From Streptomyces justiciae (GTDB lineage Bacteria > Actinomycetota > Actinomycetes > Streptomycetales > Streptomycetaceae), in NCBI RefSeq assembly GCF_015163075.1, contig NZ_JADDXU010000008.1, forward strand, positions 248,001 through 312,000: a stretch of DNA of 64,000 nt. Direction: 5' to 3'. Made by a program: the position numbers and the translations under genes. The notes under the pieces were generated by a model. The model searched no databases and was not told the origin of the DNA. It saw only the letters and a list, made by a program, of their open reading frames with translations. Positions 1-8,211 of this stretch are shown in pieces. Positions within the stretch are counted from its first letter, which is position 1. Each line of letters opens with the position of its first letter.

Positions 1-1763
1 ACCAAGCCCGGGACTCGGGGCTGACGGTCGAGGTCGGCGGTGACGCGCTGCAGGCCGGCGCGGAGCCGGGCGCGATCGGCGAGGTCATCGGTCTCGCCAT
101 CGCCGCGGTCGTGCTGGTCATCACCCTGGGCTCGCTGGTCGCGGCCGGGCTGCCGCTGCTCACCGCCATCATCGGCGTCGGGATCGGCGTCTCCACCATC
201 ACCGCCCTCGCCAACGCGCTCGACCTCGGCGACACCACCTCCACGCTCGCGCTGATGATCGGCCTCGCCGTCGGCATCGACTACGCCCTGTTCATCGTCT
301 CCCGCTACCGCGCCGAGCTGGCCGAGGGCCGGGACCGCGAGGAGGCGGCCGGCCGGGCCACCGGTACGGCGGGCTCGGCGGTGGTCTTCGCCGGCCTCAC
401 GGTCGTCATCGCGCTGGCCGGACTGTCGGTGGTCGGTGTGCCGATGCTGAGCAAGATGGGCCTCGCGGCGGCGGGCACCGTAGTGATCGCCGTCCTCATC
501 GCGCTGACCATGATCCCGGCGCTGCTCGGGTACGCGGGCAGGAAGATCCGGCCGGCGGGCGAGAAGCGCAAGAAGTCCGCCGCGTCGGACAAGGCGGCCG
601 AGAAGCCGAACCTCGGCACCCGCTGGGCCAGCTTCGTCATCCGCCGTCCGGCCGTCGTGCTCCTGCTCGGCGTCGTCGGCCTGGGCACGATCGCGCTGCC
701 CGCCACCTCCCTGGAACTGGGCCTGCCCGACGACGGCTCGCAGCCGACGTCCACCACCCAGCGCCGCGCCTACGACCTGCTCTCCGAGGGCTTCGGCCCC
801 GGCTTCAACGGCCCGCTGATGGTCGTAGGCGACGCCAAGGACAGCGCCGACCCGCAGGCCGCCGCCACCGAGGTGACGGACCGGATCAAGGGCCTCGACG
901 ACGTCGTGACGGTGACGCCCGCGACGTTCAACAAGGCCGGGGACACCTTCACCATCACCGTGATCCCCGACTCCAAGCCCTCCTCGACCCAGACCGAGGA
1001 CCTGGTCCACGCCATCCGGGACGCCGGAGCGGACGTCAAGGCCGGCACCGACACCGATGTCCTGGTCACCGGCACCACGGCCATGAACATCGACTTCTCG
1101 CAGAAGCTCACCGACGCGCTGATCCCGTACCTGGCGCTGGTCGTCGGCCTGGCCTTCCTGCTGCTGATCGTCGTCTTCCGCTCGATCCTGGTCCCGCTGA
1201 AGGCGGCCCTCGGCTTCCTGCTCTCCGTCCTCGCCGCGCTCGGCGCCGTCGTCGCGGTCTTCCAGTGGGGCTGGCTGAGCGGTCTGATCGGCGTCGAGGA
1301 GACCGGCCCGATCATGTCGATGATGCCGATCTTCATGGTCGGCGTGGTCTTCGGCCTCGCGATGGACTACGAGGTGTTCCTCGTGACCCGGATGCGGGAG
1401 GCGTACGTCCACGGCGAGTCCCCGAGCCAGGCCGTGGTGACCGGGTTCAGGCACAGCGCCCGGGTCGTGGTCGCCGCCGCGGTGATCATGATGGCCGTCT
1501 TCGGCGGCTTCATCAGCTCCAGCGAGTCGATGATCAAGATGATCGGCTTCGGCCTCGCGATCGCGGTCTTCTTCGACGCGTTCGTCGTCCGTATGGCGAT
1601 CGTCCCGGCGGTGCTCGCCCTGCTCGGCAAGAAGGCCTGGTGGCTGCCGAAGTGGCTGGACCGCGCCCTGCCGAACGTGGACGTCGAGGGCGAGGGCCTG
1701 GCGGCCCACGACGCCCCGAAGGACACGGACTCGGACGAGGACCGGGAGCTGGTACGGGTCTGA
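1..1763 (+). CDS. MMPL/RND-family membrane transporter, 5' end missing
   Basis: The gene runs in from before the window; the reading frame is already open at base 3, so only the C-terminal 586 or so residues are present. It reads as an MmpL-type RND exporter: membrane bundles at both ends of the fragment flank an extracytoplasmic loop. Two copies of the family's membrane motif are visible, 'GLAVGIDYALFIVSRYR' early and 'GLAMDYEVFLVTRMRE' late, each with the buried Asp that carries protons. Family members export lipids, peptides or drugs, and the substrate cannot be told here. The acidic tail after the last helix is typical of the cytoplasmic end. A strong hairpin follows the stop. Confidence 0.9.
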   Translation, partial: QARDSGLTVEVGGDALQAGAEPGAIGEVIGLAIAAVVLVITLGSLVAAGLPLLTAIIGVGIGVSTITALANALDLGDTTSTLALMIGLAVGIDYALFIVSRYRAELAEGRDREEAAGRATGTAGSAVVFAGLTVVIALAGLSVVGVPMLSKMGLAAAGTVVIAVLIALTMIPALLGYAGRKIRPAGEKRKKSAASDKAAEKPNLGTRWASFVIRRPAVVLLLGVVGLGTIALPATSLELGLPDDGSQPTSTTQRRAYDLLSEGFGPGFNGPLMVVGDAKDSADPQAAATEVTDRIKGLDDVVTVTPATFNKAGDTFTITVIPDSKPSSTQTEDLVHAIRDAGADVKAGTDTDVLVTGTTAMNIDFSQKLTDALIPYLALVVGLAFLLLIVVFRSILVPLKAALGFLLSVLAALGAVVAVFQWGWLSGLIGVEETGPIMSMMPIFMVGVVFGLAMDYEVFLVTRMREAYVHGESPSQAVVTGFRHSARVVVAAAVIMMAVFGGFISSSESMIKMIGFGLAIAVFFDAFVVRMAIVPAVLALLGKKAWWLPKWLDRALPNVDVEGEGLAAHDAPKDTDSDEDRELVRV

Positions 1764-1779
1764 CGCACGGGTGGTGACA

Positions 1780-1813
1780 GGAGCCGGGGTGTAGCGAGCT
1801 GCACCCCGGCTCC
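1780..1813 (+). terminator. Hairpin terminator after the MMPL gene
   Basis: Perfect 12-bp arms (GGAGCCGGGGTG at 1780-1791 and CACCCCGGCTCC at 1802-1813) enclose a 10-nt loop, 17 nt after the stop codon. There is no U-tract, which is common for Streptomyces terminators. Confidence 0.7.
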
Positions 1814-1896
1814 GGCAGTTGGCTCCCTCGTGGCGCCGGGCCCGGGACGGGAGGGTGGATGACAGATCCCGAACCCCGTTCCGAAAGGCCAGAACC

Positions 1897-2325
1897 ATGC
1901 ACTCTCCCCTCGCCGCCCTCAGGAAGTTCGTCGCCGACCTGCTGCTGTGGTCCCTGTTCGCCGGTGGGCTCGCCGCCAGCGCCGGCGCGGGCGTCGTCCT
2001 CGACGGCACGCGCAAGGACGTCGCCACGGTCGTCGGCACGGTGGTCGCGCTGATCGCCGGTTCCCGCATCGCGAAGAAGCCGCGGATCAAGGCGTTCCTG
2101 TCGCGGCCCGGCACGCTGTGGTTCCTGTTCCTGTTCAACGCCGGTGCGGCCGCCGCGATGTACGTCACGATGGACGGGGTGAAGGGGATCATCGGCGCGG
2201 TGATGATGGGGCTGGTGTCGCTGGGGGCGGCGGGCGGGCTGGTCTCCGGGCGGCGCAAGAAGCAAGAGGCGGCGGAGGCGTCGGCTGCGGCCGAGGCCGG
2301 GGCGGTTGTCAGTGGGCGGGTCTAA
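1897..2325 (+). CDS. Small integral membrane protein of unknown function
   Basis: A 142-residue protein. An in-frame ATG exists 78 bp upstream, but ATG 1897 follows a purine-rich GAAAGG and begins a plausible N-terminus (MHSPLAALRKF). Four hydrophobic stretches are visible, near residues 12-32, 41-55, 76-92 and 97-121, followed by a basic RRKK stop-transfer and an Ala/Glu-rich cytoplasmic tail. I do not recognise the family. Its 3' end overlaps the possible upstream starts of the isochorismatase gene, so the two are probably co-transcribed. Confidence 0.75.
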   Translation: MHSPLAALRKFVADLLLWSLFAGGLAASAGAGVVLDGTRKDVATVVGTVVALIAGSRIAKKPRIKAFLSRPGTLWFLFLFNAGAAAAMYVTMDGVKGIIGAVMMGLVSLGAAGGLVSGRRKKQEAAEASAAAEAGAVVSGRV

Positions 2326-2335
2326 CGTGGCGGGC

Positions 2336-2887
2336 ATGACCACACTTGCCGCACGATCCCGCACGGCCCTGCTCGTGATCGACGTCCAGAAAGGCGTCGT
2401 GGCCGAGGCCCACGAGCGTGACGCCGTCGTCGCCAACATCGCCGCGCTCGTCGACCGGGCCCGCGAGGAGGGCGTCCCGGTGGTCTGGGTCCAGCACTCC
2501 GACGAGGACCTGGTGAAGGGCAGCGACGCCTGGGAGTACGCGCCGGAGCTGATACGCCGGGACACCGAGGCGCTCATCCACAAGAACTTCGGCGACTCCT
2601 TCGAGGAGACCGAGCTGGAGGACGTCCTCGCGGCGGCCGAGGCAGGTCATCTCGTGGTGACCGGGGCGTCGACCGACGCCTGCATCCGCTCCACCATCCA
2701 CGGCGCGTTCGTCCGCGGCTACGACGTCACACTCGTCGGCGACGCCCACACCACGGACGACCACAGCAAGTGGGGCGCCCCGCCGCCGGAGCAGGTCATC
2801 GCCCACACGAACCTGTACTGGCGGTACCAGTCGGCGCCGGGGCGGCGGGCGGCGGTGACGGAGACGAAGGACGTCACGTTCGAGTGA
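2336..2887 (+). CDS. Isochorismatase-family cysteine hydrolase
   Basis: A 183-residue single-domain protein of the isochorismatase/nicotinamidase superfamily. The catalytic triad can be placed: Asp16 in 'LLVIDVQKG', Lys83 in 'LIHKNFGDSF' and Cys116 in 'GASTDACIRSTIHGA'. The cis-peptide turn before the Cys and the Thr/Ser-Asp-Ala-Cys signature are standard. Members hydrolyse amides or vinyl ethers such as nicotinamide, carbamoylsarcosine or isochorismate. No siderophore genes are nearby, so a small-amide hydrolase is more likely than isochorismate chemistry. ATG 2336 starts a normal-length protein; the frame is open further upstream to 2306. Confidence 0.88.
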   Translation: MTTLAARSRTALLVIDVQKGVVAEAHERDAVVANIAALVDRAREEGVPVVWVQHSDEDLVKGSDAWEYAPELIRRDTEALIHKNFGDSFEETELEDVLAAAEAGHLVVTGASTDACIRSTIHGAFVRGYDVTLVGDAHTTDDHSKWGAPPPEQVIAHTNLYWRYQSAPGRRAAVTETKDVTFE

Positions 2888-2910
2888 CCTTTCCGTGCGG
2901 CTGATCCGAG

Positions 2911-2953
2911 TCAGTGCCCGGCTTGATTCGCGTGACGTTTCAGTGCCCGGCTT
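2911..2953 (+). repeat. 14-bp direct repeat upstream of the YbaK-like gene
   Basis: TCAGTGCCCGGCTT occurs at 2911-2924 and again at 2940-2953, a 29-bp period (about three helical turns), in the 109-bp gap before the deacylase gene. It could be a paired activator or repressor site, or a local duplication. Confidence 0.5.
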
Positions 2954-2996
2954 AACCGGTCGCCTGCGCCATACACGCACCGCTAGCGTGCGGTGC

Positions 2997-3515
2997 ATGA
3001 CGACGACCGACAGCCCAGCGGGCACCGCGGATTCCGGCGCCCACCCCCTGTTCGCCGAGGCCCTGCGCGCCAAGGGGCTCGACGACCTCCACCGCCGTGT
3101 CCGCCGCTTCCCGGAGGCCACCCGGACCGCCGCCGAGGCCGCCGCGGCGATCGGCTGCGAGCTCAGCCAGATCTGCAAGTCGCTGATCTTCGCGGCCGAC
3201 GGGGTGCCGGTGCTGGTGCTGATGGACGGGGCCTCCCGGGTCGACGTCGAGCTGGTGCGGGGGGAACTCGGCGTCGAGAAGGTGACGCGGGCCAAGGCGG
3301 ACGTCGTACGGGAGACCACCGGGTACGCCATCGGGGGCGTGCCGCCCTTCGGGCACCGTACGCGGACGCGCGTGCTGGCCGACCGGTCGCTGCTGGAGCA
3401 CGACCTCGTGTGGGCCGCGGCCGGCAATCCGCACGCCGTGTTCCCCATCGCGCCCGAGGACCTCGTCGCGCACGCCGGTGCCGCTCTCGTGGACGTGCGC
3501 GAGCGCACCCCGTGA
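2997..3515 (+). CDS. YbaK/ProX-type aminoacyl-tRNA deacylase
   Basis: A 172-residue protein of the YbaK/EbsC/ProX editing superfamily. These free-standing proteins hydrolyse mischarged aminoacyl-tRNAs such as Cys- or Ala-tRNA-Pro. The fold's hallmarks are present: 'GCELSQICKSLIF' with the substrate-contacting Lys, a central 'LVLMDGASRVD', and a Gly-rich 'TTGYAIGGVPPFGH' loop near residue 118. The start at 2997 was chosen because upstream in-frame codons lie in non-conserved sequence. The stop overlaps the GTG of the next gene (GTGA), implying translational coupling to the transporter, though no functional link is evident. Confidence 0.87.
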   Translation: MTTTDSPAGTADSGAHPLFAEALRAKGLDDLHRRVRRFPEATRTAAEAAAAIGCELSQICKSLIFAADGVPVLVLMDGASRVDVELVRGELGVEKVTRAKADVVRETTGYAIGGVPPFGHRTRTRVLADRSLLEHDLVWAAAGNPHAVFPIAPEDLVAHAGAALVDVRERTP

Positions 3516-4357
3516 CGCCGGTCGTCACCGCGGCGGTGCTGCTCGCCGCGGTCACGCACGCCAGCTGGAACGCCATCGCACACAAGATCACGGACAAGCT
3601 CGTCGGGTTCACCCTGATCGCGGGCGGCGGGACCCTGATCGGGCTGGTCATGGTGCCGTTCGTGGCGATACCGGCGGCGGGGGCGTGGCCGTATCTCCTC
3701 GCCTCCGCCGTGATCCACGTCGTGTACTACGTGCTGCTGATGAAGTCCTTCCGGCTGGGGGACTTCGGGCAGGCGTACCCGATCGCCCGGGGCAGCGCGC
3801 CGCTGGTGGTCACCGTCCTCGCCGCCGTCTTCGCCCACGAGGTGCCGGACGGGTGGGCCGCCGCCGGGATCGGGGTGTCCTGCGCCGGACTGACCGGCGT
3901 CGCGCTGTGGGGGCTGCGGGGGCGCCGGCCCGACTGGGCGGCGATCGGGGCCGCGCTGGCGACGGGGCTGTCCATCGCCGCGTACACCGTCGTCGACGGG
4001 CTCGGGGTGCGGGCCTCCGGGTCGTCGCTCGGGTACATCGCCTGGCTGATGGCCCTCGAGGGCGTGTGCGTACCGGCGTACGCGCTCTACCGCTGGCGCG
4101 GGCAACTGCTCGCGGAACTGCGGCCGTTCGCGGCGGTCGGGCTGCTCGGTGCCGCGCTGTCCGTCGCCGCGTACGGGCTCGTGCTGTGGGCGCAGACCAA
4201 GGCCGAGCTGGCGCCGATCGCGGCGCTGCGGGAGTCGTCGATCATCGTCGGCGCAGCCATCGGGGCGGTGTTCTTCAAGGAGCGGTTCGGGGCGCCGCGG
4301 ATCGTGGCGGCCGGGTTGCTGGTGGCCGGGATCGGGCTCATGTTGCACGCCGGGTGA
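3512..4357 (+). CDS. EamA/DMT-superfamily membrane transporter
   Basis: A 281-residue polytopic protein with about ten hydrophobic helices in two similar halves, the layout of the EamA (drug/metabolite transporter) family. The first half carries 'ITDKLVGFTLIAGGGTLIG' and 'YPIARGSAPLVV', and the second 'LRESSIIVGAAIGAVFFKERF', which is the family's conserved ninth-helix/loop motif. The GTG start overlaps the upstream stop by GTGA. Members export amino acids, metabolites or drugs, and the substrate is unknown here. A 30-bp gap separates it from the TIR gene. Confidence 0.88.
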   Translation: MTPVVTAAVLLAAVTHASWNAIAHKITDKLVGFTLIAGGGTLIGLVMVPFVAIPAAGAWPYLLASAVIHVVYYVLLMKSFRLGDFGQAYPIARGSAPLVVTVLAAVFAHEVPDGWAAAGIGVSCAGLTGVALWGLRGRRPDWAAIGAALATGLSIAAYTVVDGLGVRASGSSLGYIAWLMALEGVCVPAYALYRWRGQLLAELRPFAAVGLLGAALSVAAYGLVLWAQTKAELAPIAALRESSIIVGAAIGAVFFKERFGAPRIVAAGLLVAGIGLMLHAG

Positions 4358-4387
4358 CGGGGCGCTCACTGGCTAGTCTGAGCCCCC

Positions 4388-6070
4388 ATGAGCGGCGTCT
4401 TCATCAACTACCGCAGGGGCGGGCACTCCGGTGTCGTCGACGATCTCGACGCGGCGCTCGCGCGGCACTTCGGCCGGGAGCAGGTGTTCCTGGACCGGCC
4501 GTCCCTGCTGCCGGGTCAGCGGTTCGCGGACGCGCTGGCGGAACGGGTCACCGACTGCGACGCGCTGATCGCGGTGCTCCACCCTGGGTGGGCGGACGCC
4601 CGGCATCCGTCCGGGGTGCGGCGGCTGTCCGATGCCCGGGACCTGTCCGATGCGCGGCCTCCGTCTGACGACCGGCATCTGTCCGATGCGCGGCCTCCGT
4701 CTGACGACCGGCATCTGTCCGATGCGCGGCCTCCGTCTGACGACCGGCACCTGTCCGGGGCGCCGCACCTGTCCGGGGCGTCGCAGCCGTCTGGGGCGTC
4801 GCAGCCGTCTGGGGCGCGGCAGCCGTCCGGGGCGCGGCGGTTGGATGATCCGGAGGACTGGGTTCGGCGGGAGATCGAATGGGCGCTGGCGGGTGGGAAG
4901 TTCGTCCTGCCGGTGCTGCTCGACGGGGCCGAGATGCCCACCGCCGCCGAACTGCCCGACTCGCTGCGGGCGCTCGCCGGTCTCAACGCGCCCCGGCTGC
5001 GCACGGCGCACTGGAGCGCCGACCTCGCCGTGGTGATCGCCGCGCTGGAAGGCGTCGTCCGCCCGGACTGGCGGCCCGTCGACCCTCCCGAGGAGCGCGG
5101 GGCGCGGCTGGGCGGGCGGTGGCTCGCGGCGCTGACCGGGGTGGTGGCCGGCACGGTGCTCGTCGGCGTGCCCCTGCTGCCCCAGGACGACGACTGGGTC
5201 GGCACCGACGTCCTGCCGTACACCCTGACCGCCGCCCTGATGTGCTGCCTCCTGCTGTGCGCCCCGCTGATCGCGGTCGCCGCGGTGCGGGTCGTACGGC
5301 GGTCCGTCGACGACCTGGAGCGTGAGCTGCACACGGTCCGGCACCGCACCTACCTCCGCAGGACCTGGCCCATCGGCATTGGCCTCGTCCTGGTCGGGGT
5401 GTACGGCGCGTTCCGCGGTGACCTGGGCATGCTGCGGGCCCTCGTCCTGCTGCTGGTGCTTGGCGTCGCGGTCGCCCGGGCCGCGGCCGCCGACATCCGC
5501 CTGCGCCGGCGCGACGACGACCTGTGGGCCCGCTGGCCGCACCGGCTGCCCGACCGCGTGAACCGGGCCGAACTGCGCCGCGCCGTCGCCCGGCTCCACC
5601 TCCGCCTCGACCGGATGACCGCCCCGCTCTCGCGCGAGCAGCGGGAGAAGGCCGGCTGGGAGCTGGACGACATCGCCGGGGCGGTGCGGCGGGTGGCGCG
5701 GGAGGCGGCACGGACGCGGGGGGTCTGGCTGCGGCGGGACCACCCGTGGCTGCTCGCCCTCTACACGCTGTGGCTGGCGCTGATCGCCGCGCTGGCCGTC
5801 GCGTCGGGGCGGGCCTTCGCCGACGCCGGGGAGGGGACGGTCCGGCGGTACGTGACGCTGGCGGTGGTCGTCCTGATCGGGGTGCTGCTCGCGCTCGGCA
5901 CGCTGGAGATCGCCTACCGGTACCAGCGGCGGCAACGGCGGGAGCTGGCGCGGCAGATCGGCGGGTACCGGGAGTCGCTGGCCGCGCGGGTGGCCGGGAT
6001 GAGCCTCCCCGCCCGCGCCAAGGCGACGGCGCCGGCATTGCGGCCCGAGGAGTACGCGGAGCCGGAGTAG
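4388..6070 (+). CDS. Membrane-anchored TIR-domain protein with a repeat insertion
   Basis: A 560-residue protein. Residues 1-72 and 151-225 together form a TIR domain: 'VFINYRRGG' (strand A and BB-loop side), 'CDALIAVLHPGWADAR', then 'DDPEDWVRREIEWALAGG' and 'FVLPVLLDG'. Glu162 sits where NADase TIR domains such as SARM1 carry the catalytic glutamate. Between them lie 13 tandem hexapeptides (residues 73-150). The C-terminal half has six predicted membrane helices near residues 245-264, 275-301, 327-343, 347-365, 455-475 and 490-510, separated by charged loops. TIR domains act in NAD cleavage or signalling, often in phage defence, but no partner effector gene is adjacent. Start ATG 4388 directly precedes the first conserved strand. 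Confidence 0.88.
   Translation: MSGVFINYRRGGHSGVVDDLDAALARHFGREQVFLDRPSLLPGQRFADALAERVTDCDALIAVLHPGWADARHPSGVRRLSDARDLSDARPPSDDRHLSDARPPSDDRHLSDARPPSDDRHLSGAPHLSGASQPSGASQPSGARQPSGARRLDDPEDWVRREIEWALAGGKFVLPVLLDGAEMPTAAELPDSLRALAGLNAPRLRTAHWSADLAVVIAALEGVVRPDWRPVDPPEERGARLGGRWLAALTGVVAGTVLVGVPLLPQDDDWVGTDVLPYTLTAALMCCLLLCAPLIAVAAVRVVRRSVDDLERELHTVRHRTYLRRTWPIGIGLVLVGVYGAFRGDLGMLRALVLLLVLGVAVARAAAADIRLRRRDDDLWARWPHRLPDRVNRAELRRAVARLHLRLDRMTAPLSREQREKAGWELDDIAGAVRRVAREAARTRGVWLRRDHPWLLALYTLWLALIAALAVASGRAFADAGEGTVRRYVTLAVVVLIGVLLALGTLEIAYRYQRRQRRELARQIGGYRESLAARVAGMSLPARAKATAPALRPEEYAEPE
4604..4837 (+). repeat. 18-bp in-frame minisatellite inside the TIR domain (13 units)
   Basis: There are 234 bp of imperfect 18-bp units encoding hexapeptides of the form [HRDPQ][LP]S[DG][ADV][RSP]. 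A higher-order 36-bp unit (SDARPP-SDDRHL) repeats three times almost identically at about 4650-4757, which points to recent expansion. It falls in the loop after the third TIR strand and before the helix carrying Glu162. Removing twelve units would restore an ordinary TIR spacing (HPSGARRLDDPEDW). Confidence 0.92.
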
Positions 6071-6162
6071 GACGCGGCGGCTCGGGAGTAGTCCGCCGGA
6101 CGACTGGTCGCGGCCGCCCCTCCGGTAGCACTCTGGAAGGAGTTCTTCCGGAGGTGATCGAC

Positions 6163-6438
6163 ATGATGCGCACCACTGTGGGATGGCACGTCGAGATGGA
6201 GTTCATGGAGGACGACGAGCACACCCGGGCGGTGGCCATGGTCCGGCTGCCCGACGGCAGCGAGGTACGGGCCCACGGCCAGGCCAGCCGCCACCACACC
6301 GACTCCAATCAGCCGCGGGTCGGCGAGGAGATCGCCGGGGCCCGCGCGCTCAACGAACTCGCCATGCAGTTGCTGACCAAGGCGCACGGCGAGATCGACG
6401 CGGCATCCGGGCGGACGTCCCACCCGATCCACGTCTAG
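6163..6438 (+). CDS. DUF1876-family small protein
   Basis: A 91-residue protein matching, by eye, the actinobacterial DUF1876 family: an opening beta-strand 'VGWHVEMEFMEDDEHTRA', a strand 'AMVRLPDGSEVRAHGQA', then a helix 'EIAGARALNELAMQLLTKA'. The family is thought to have a double-stranded-RNA-binding-like fold, with no known function. An excellent ribosome-binding site (GGAGG, 8 nt before the ATG) fixes the start at 6163. The gene is convergent with the serine hydrolase, with only 21 bp between the stops. Confidence 0.82.
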   Translation: MMRTTVGWHVEMEFMEDDEHTRAVAMVRLPDGSEVRAHGQASRHHTDSNQPRVGEEIAGARALNELAMQLLTKAHGEIDAASGRTSHPIHV

Positions 6439-6459
6439 GTCGTGTGAGACACGGCCTGG

Positions 6460-7614
6460 CTATACGGCCGCTCGAACCGCCCGCACCAGCGCCTGCGCCC
6501 GCGGATCCGCCGTGACCGTCTTGCGCAGGCCGTTGGTCACATAGCCGAAGGCGATGCCCGACTCAGGGTCGGCGAAGCCGAGGGAGCCGCCGCGGCCGGG
6601 GTGGCCGAAGGAGCCCGGGCCGAGGAACGGCGACGCGCTGCCGTGCAGCATGTAGCCGAGGCCGAAACGGGTGTTGACCACCAGCACCCGGTCCGGCCCC
6701 GCCGACTCCTCCGCGCGGGCGCGCTCCACCGTGTCCGGTGACAGCAGCCGCACCCCGTCCACCGCGCCGATCGTCGCCGCGTAGAAACGGGCCAGACCGT
6801 CGGCCGTGGCGATCCCGTTGGTCGCGGGCAGGGCGCTCGCCCGGTAGGCCGGGTCGTTCTGGTCGGGGAAGGGGGTGATCGCGTCGAAGGCGCGGTTGGT
6901 GAGGGAGCCGGGGTCCTCGTAGGCCTCGGTCACCGAACGCTTCGGGCGCATCCGCAGCGCGGCGGCGGCCTCCGGCGCGTCGACCCGGCCCACGCGCCCG
7001 GCCCGGTGCGCCTCCGCCTCCGGCAGCCCCAGCCACAGGTCCGCCCCGAGCGGCCCGGCGATCCGCTCGGCGATCCACTCACCCGTGCCGTGCCCCGTCA
7101 CCCGCCGCACCAGCTCGTCCAGCAGCCAGCCGTACGTCAACGCGTGGTACCCGTGGTCCGTGCCGGGCTCCCACACGGGCGCCTGCGCGGCCACGGCCGC
7201 CGGGCCTTGTGCCGGGTCCAGGGCCTGCGCGGGCGTGATCGGGTGGTCGAGGACGGGCAGGCCCGCCCGGTGGTTCAGCACGTGCCGGACCAGCACCCGC
7301 TCCTTGCCGTGCGCCTTGAACTCCGGCCAGTACTCGCCGACCGGCGCGTCCAGGTCCAGCCGCCCGCTCTCGGCCAGCATCAGGGGTACGGCGGCGGCGA
7401 CGCCCTTGGTCGCCGAGCGCACGATCTGGGCGGTGCCGCGCTGCCACGGCTCGGTGCCGTCGACGTCCTTCGTACCGGCCCACAGGTCGACGACCTTGCG
7501 TCCGTCCCGGTAGACGGCGACGGCCGCGCCCCGGTCCCCGAGTTGCTCGAAGTTCCGGACGAACGCGTCCCTGACCGGCTCGAAGCCCGCTTCGACCGTG
7601 CCGTTCACGTCCAC
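6460..7614 (-). CDS. Serine hydrolase, class C beta-lactamase/esterase family
   Basis: A 384-residue cytoplasmic-looking protein (no signal peptide) of the beta-lactamase-like serine hydrolase family. The nucleophile motif S-x-x-K is 'VRSATKGVAAAVPLML', the Tyr motif lies in 'YHALTYGWLLDELV', and the C-terminal Gly-rich strand 'FGHPGRGGSLGFADPE' replaces the KTG box, as in EstB-type esterases. The in-frame ATG at 7656 is less likely than GTG 7614, which follows AGGAG at a 7-nt spacing. These enzymes act as esterases or D-amino-acid peptidases; the substrate is unknown. Confidence 0.85.
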   Translation of the reverse strand: MDVNGTVEAGFEPVRDAFVRNFEQLGDRGAAVAVYRDGRKVVDLWAGTKDVDGTEPWQRGTAQIVRSATKGVAAAVPLMLAESGRLDLDAPVGEYWPEFKAHGKERVLVRHVLNHRAGLPVLDHPITPAQALDPAQGPAAVAAQAPVWEPGTDHGYHALTYGWLLDELVRRVTGHGTGEWIAERIAGPLGADLWLGLPEAEAHRAGRVGRVDAPEAAAALRMRPKRSVTEAYEDPGSLTNRAFDAITPFPDQNDPAYRASALPATNGIATADGLARFYAATIGAVDGVRLLSPDTVERARAEESAGPDRVLVVNTRFGLGYMLHGSASPFLGPGSFGHPGRGGSLGFADPESGIAFGYVTNGLRKTVTADPRAQALVRAVRAAV

Positions 7615-7648
7615 GTCCGCACTCCTGTTCGCGCTGCTCGTCTCCCCT

Positions 7649-8104
7649 CTAGCCAAGCAGGATCGTCACGTCGATGTTCCCGCGGGTCGCGTTGGAGTAC
7701 GGACACACCTCGTGCGCGGCGTCCACCAGCTTGCTCGCGACGCCCTGGTCGAGCACGGGGAGCGAGACGCTGAGGGCGACCGCGAGGCCGTAGCCGCGCT
7801 GTGCGTTGGGGCCGATGCCGACCTTCGCGGCGACCGTGGAACCGGTCAGGTCGAAGCCGGCCCGGCGGCCCACCAGCACCAGCGCGTTGTGGAAGCAGGC
7901 GCTGAAGCCGGCCGCGAACAGCTGCTCCGGGTTGGTGCCGTTGCCGTCGCCGCCCAGTGCCGGAGGCATCGCGACCTTCAGCGCGATCTGGCCGTCCTGG
8001 CTGGTGACGTACCCGTCCCGGCCGCCGTGGGCGGTGGCCTCGGCGACGTACATGATCTTCGTCGGGCGGGTGTCGACGGTGGTTTCCTCATTTGTGGCGG
8101 TCAT
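7649..8104 (-). CDS. ohr: Organic hydroperoxide resistance protein
   Basis: A 151-residue Ohr/OsmC-family thiol peroxidase that reduces organic and fatty-acid hydroperoxides using two cysteines. Both are present: Cys70 in 'GFSACFHNAL' and Cys134 in 'HEVCPYSNATRGN'. The N-terminal strand 'IMYVAEATAHGGRDG' and 'NPEQLFAAGF' are characteristic. It starts at ATG 8104 after a GGGGGGAG ribosome-binding site. It lies 107 bp downstream of, and on the same strand as, the MarR-type regulator, the usual ohr/ohrR pairing. The gap holds a direct repeat (TTGTGCAC and TTGTGCGCAC on the minus strand) that might be part of the promoter or operator. Confidence 0.95.
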   Translation of the reverse strand: MTATNEETTVDTRPTKIMYVAEATAHGGRDGYVTSQDGQIALKVAMPPALGGDGNGTNPEQLFAAGFSACFHNALVLVGRRAGFDLTGSTVAAKVGIGPNAQRGYGLAVALSVSLPVLDQGVASKLVDAAHEVCPYSNATRGNIDVTILLG

Positions 8105-8211
8105 GGCTGGCTCCCCCCAGAACAGGTGCGCACAAGAACATCGTGCACAAGGTACTGGCCGGTAGGTGGGTGTTGAATTGGCAGGGGGTGGCAACCGCGG
8201 GTAACAGGAGC

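Noticed and set aside
4604..4837. Regular repeats that might be a CRISPR array
   Set aside because: Units are contiguous without unique spacers, lie inside a coding frame, and no cas genes are present.
4388..6438. A Thoeris or similar TIR defence operon
   Set aside because: No SIR2, macro-domain or other effector gene lies beside the TIR gene.
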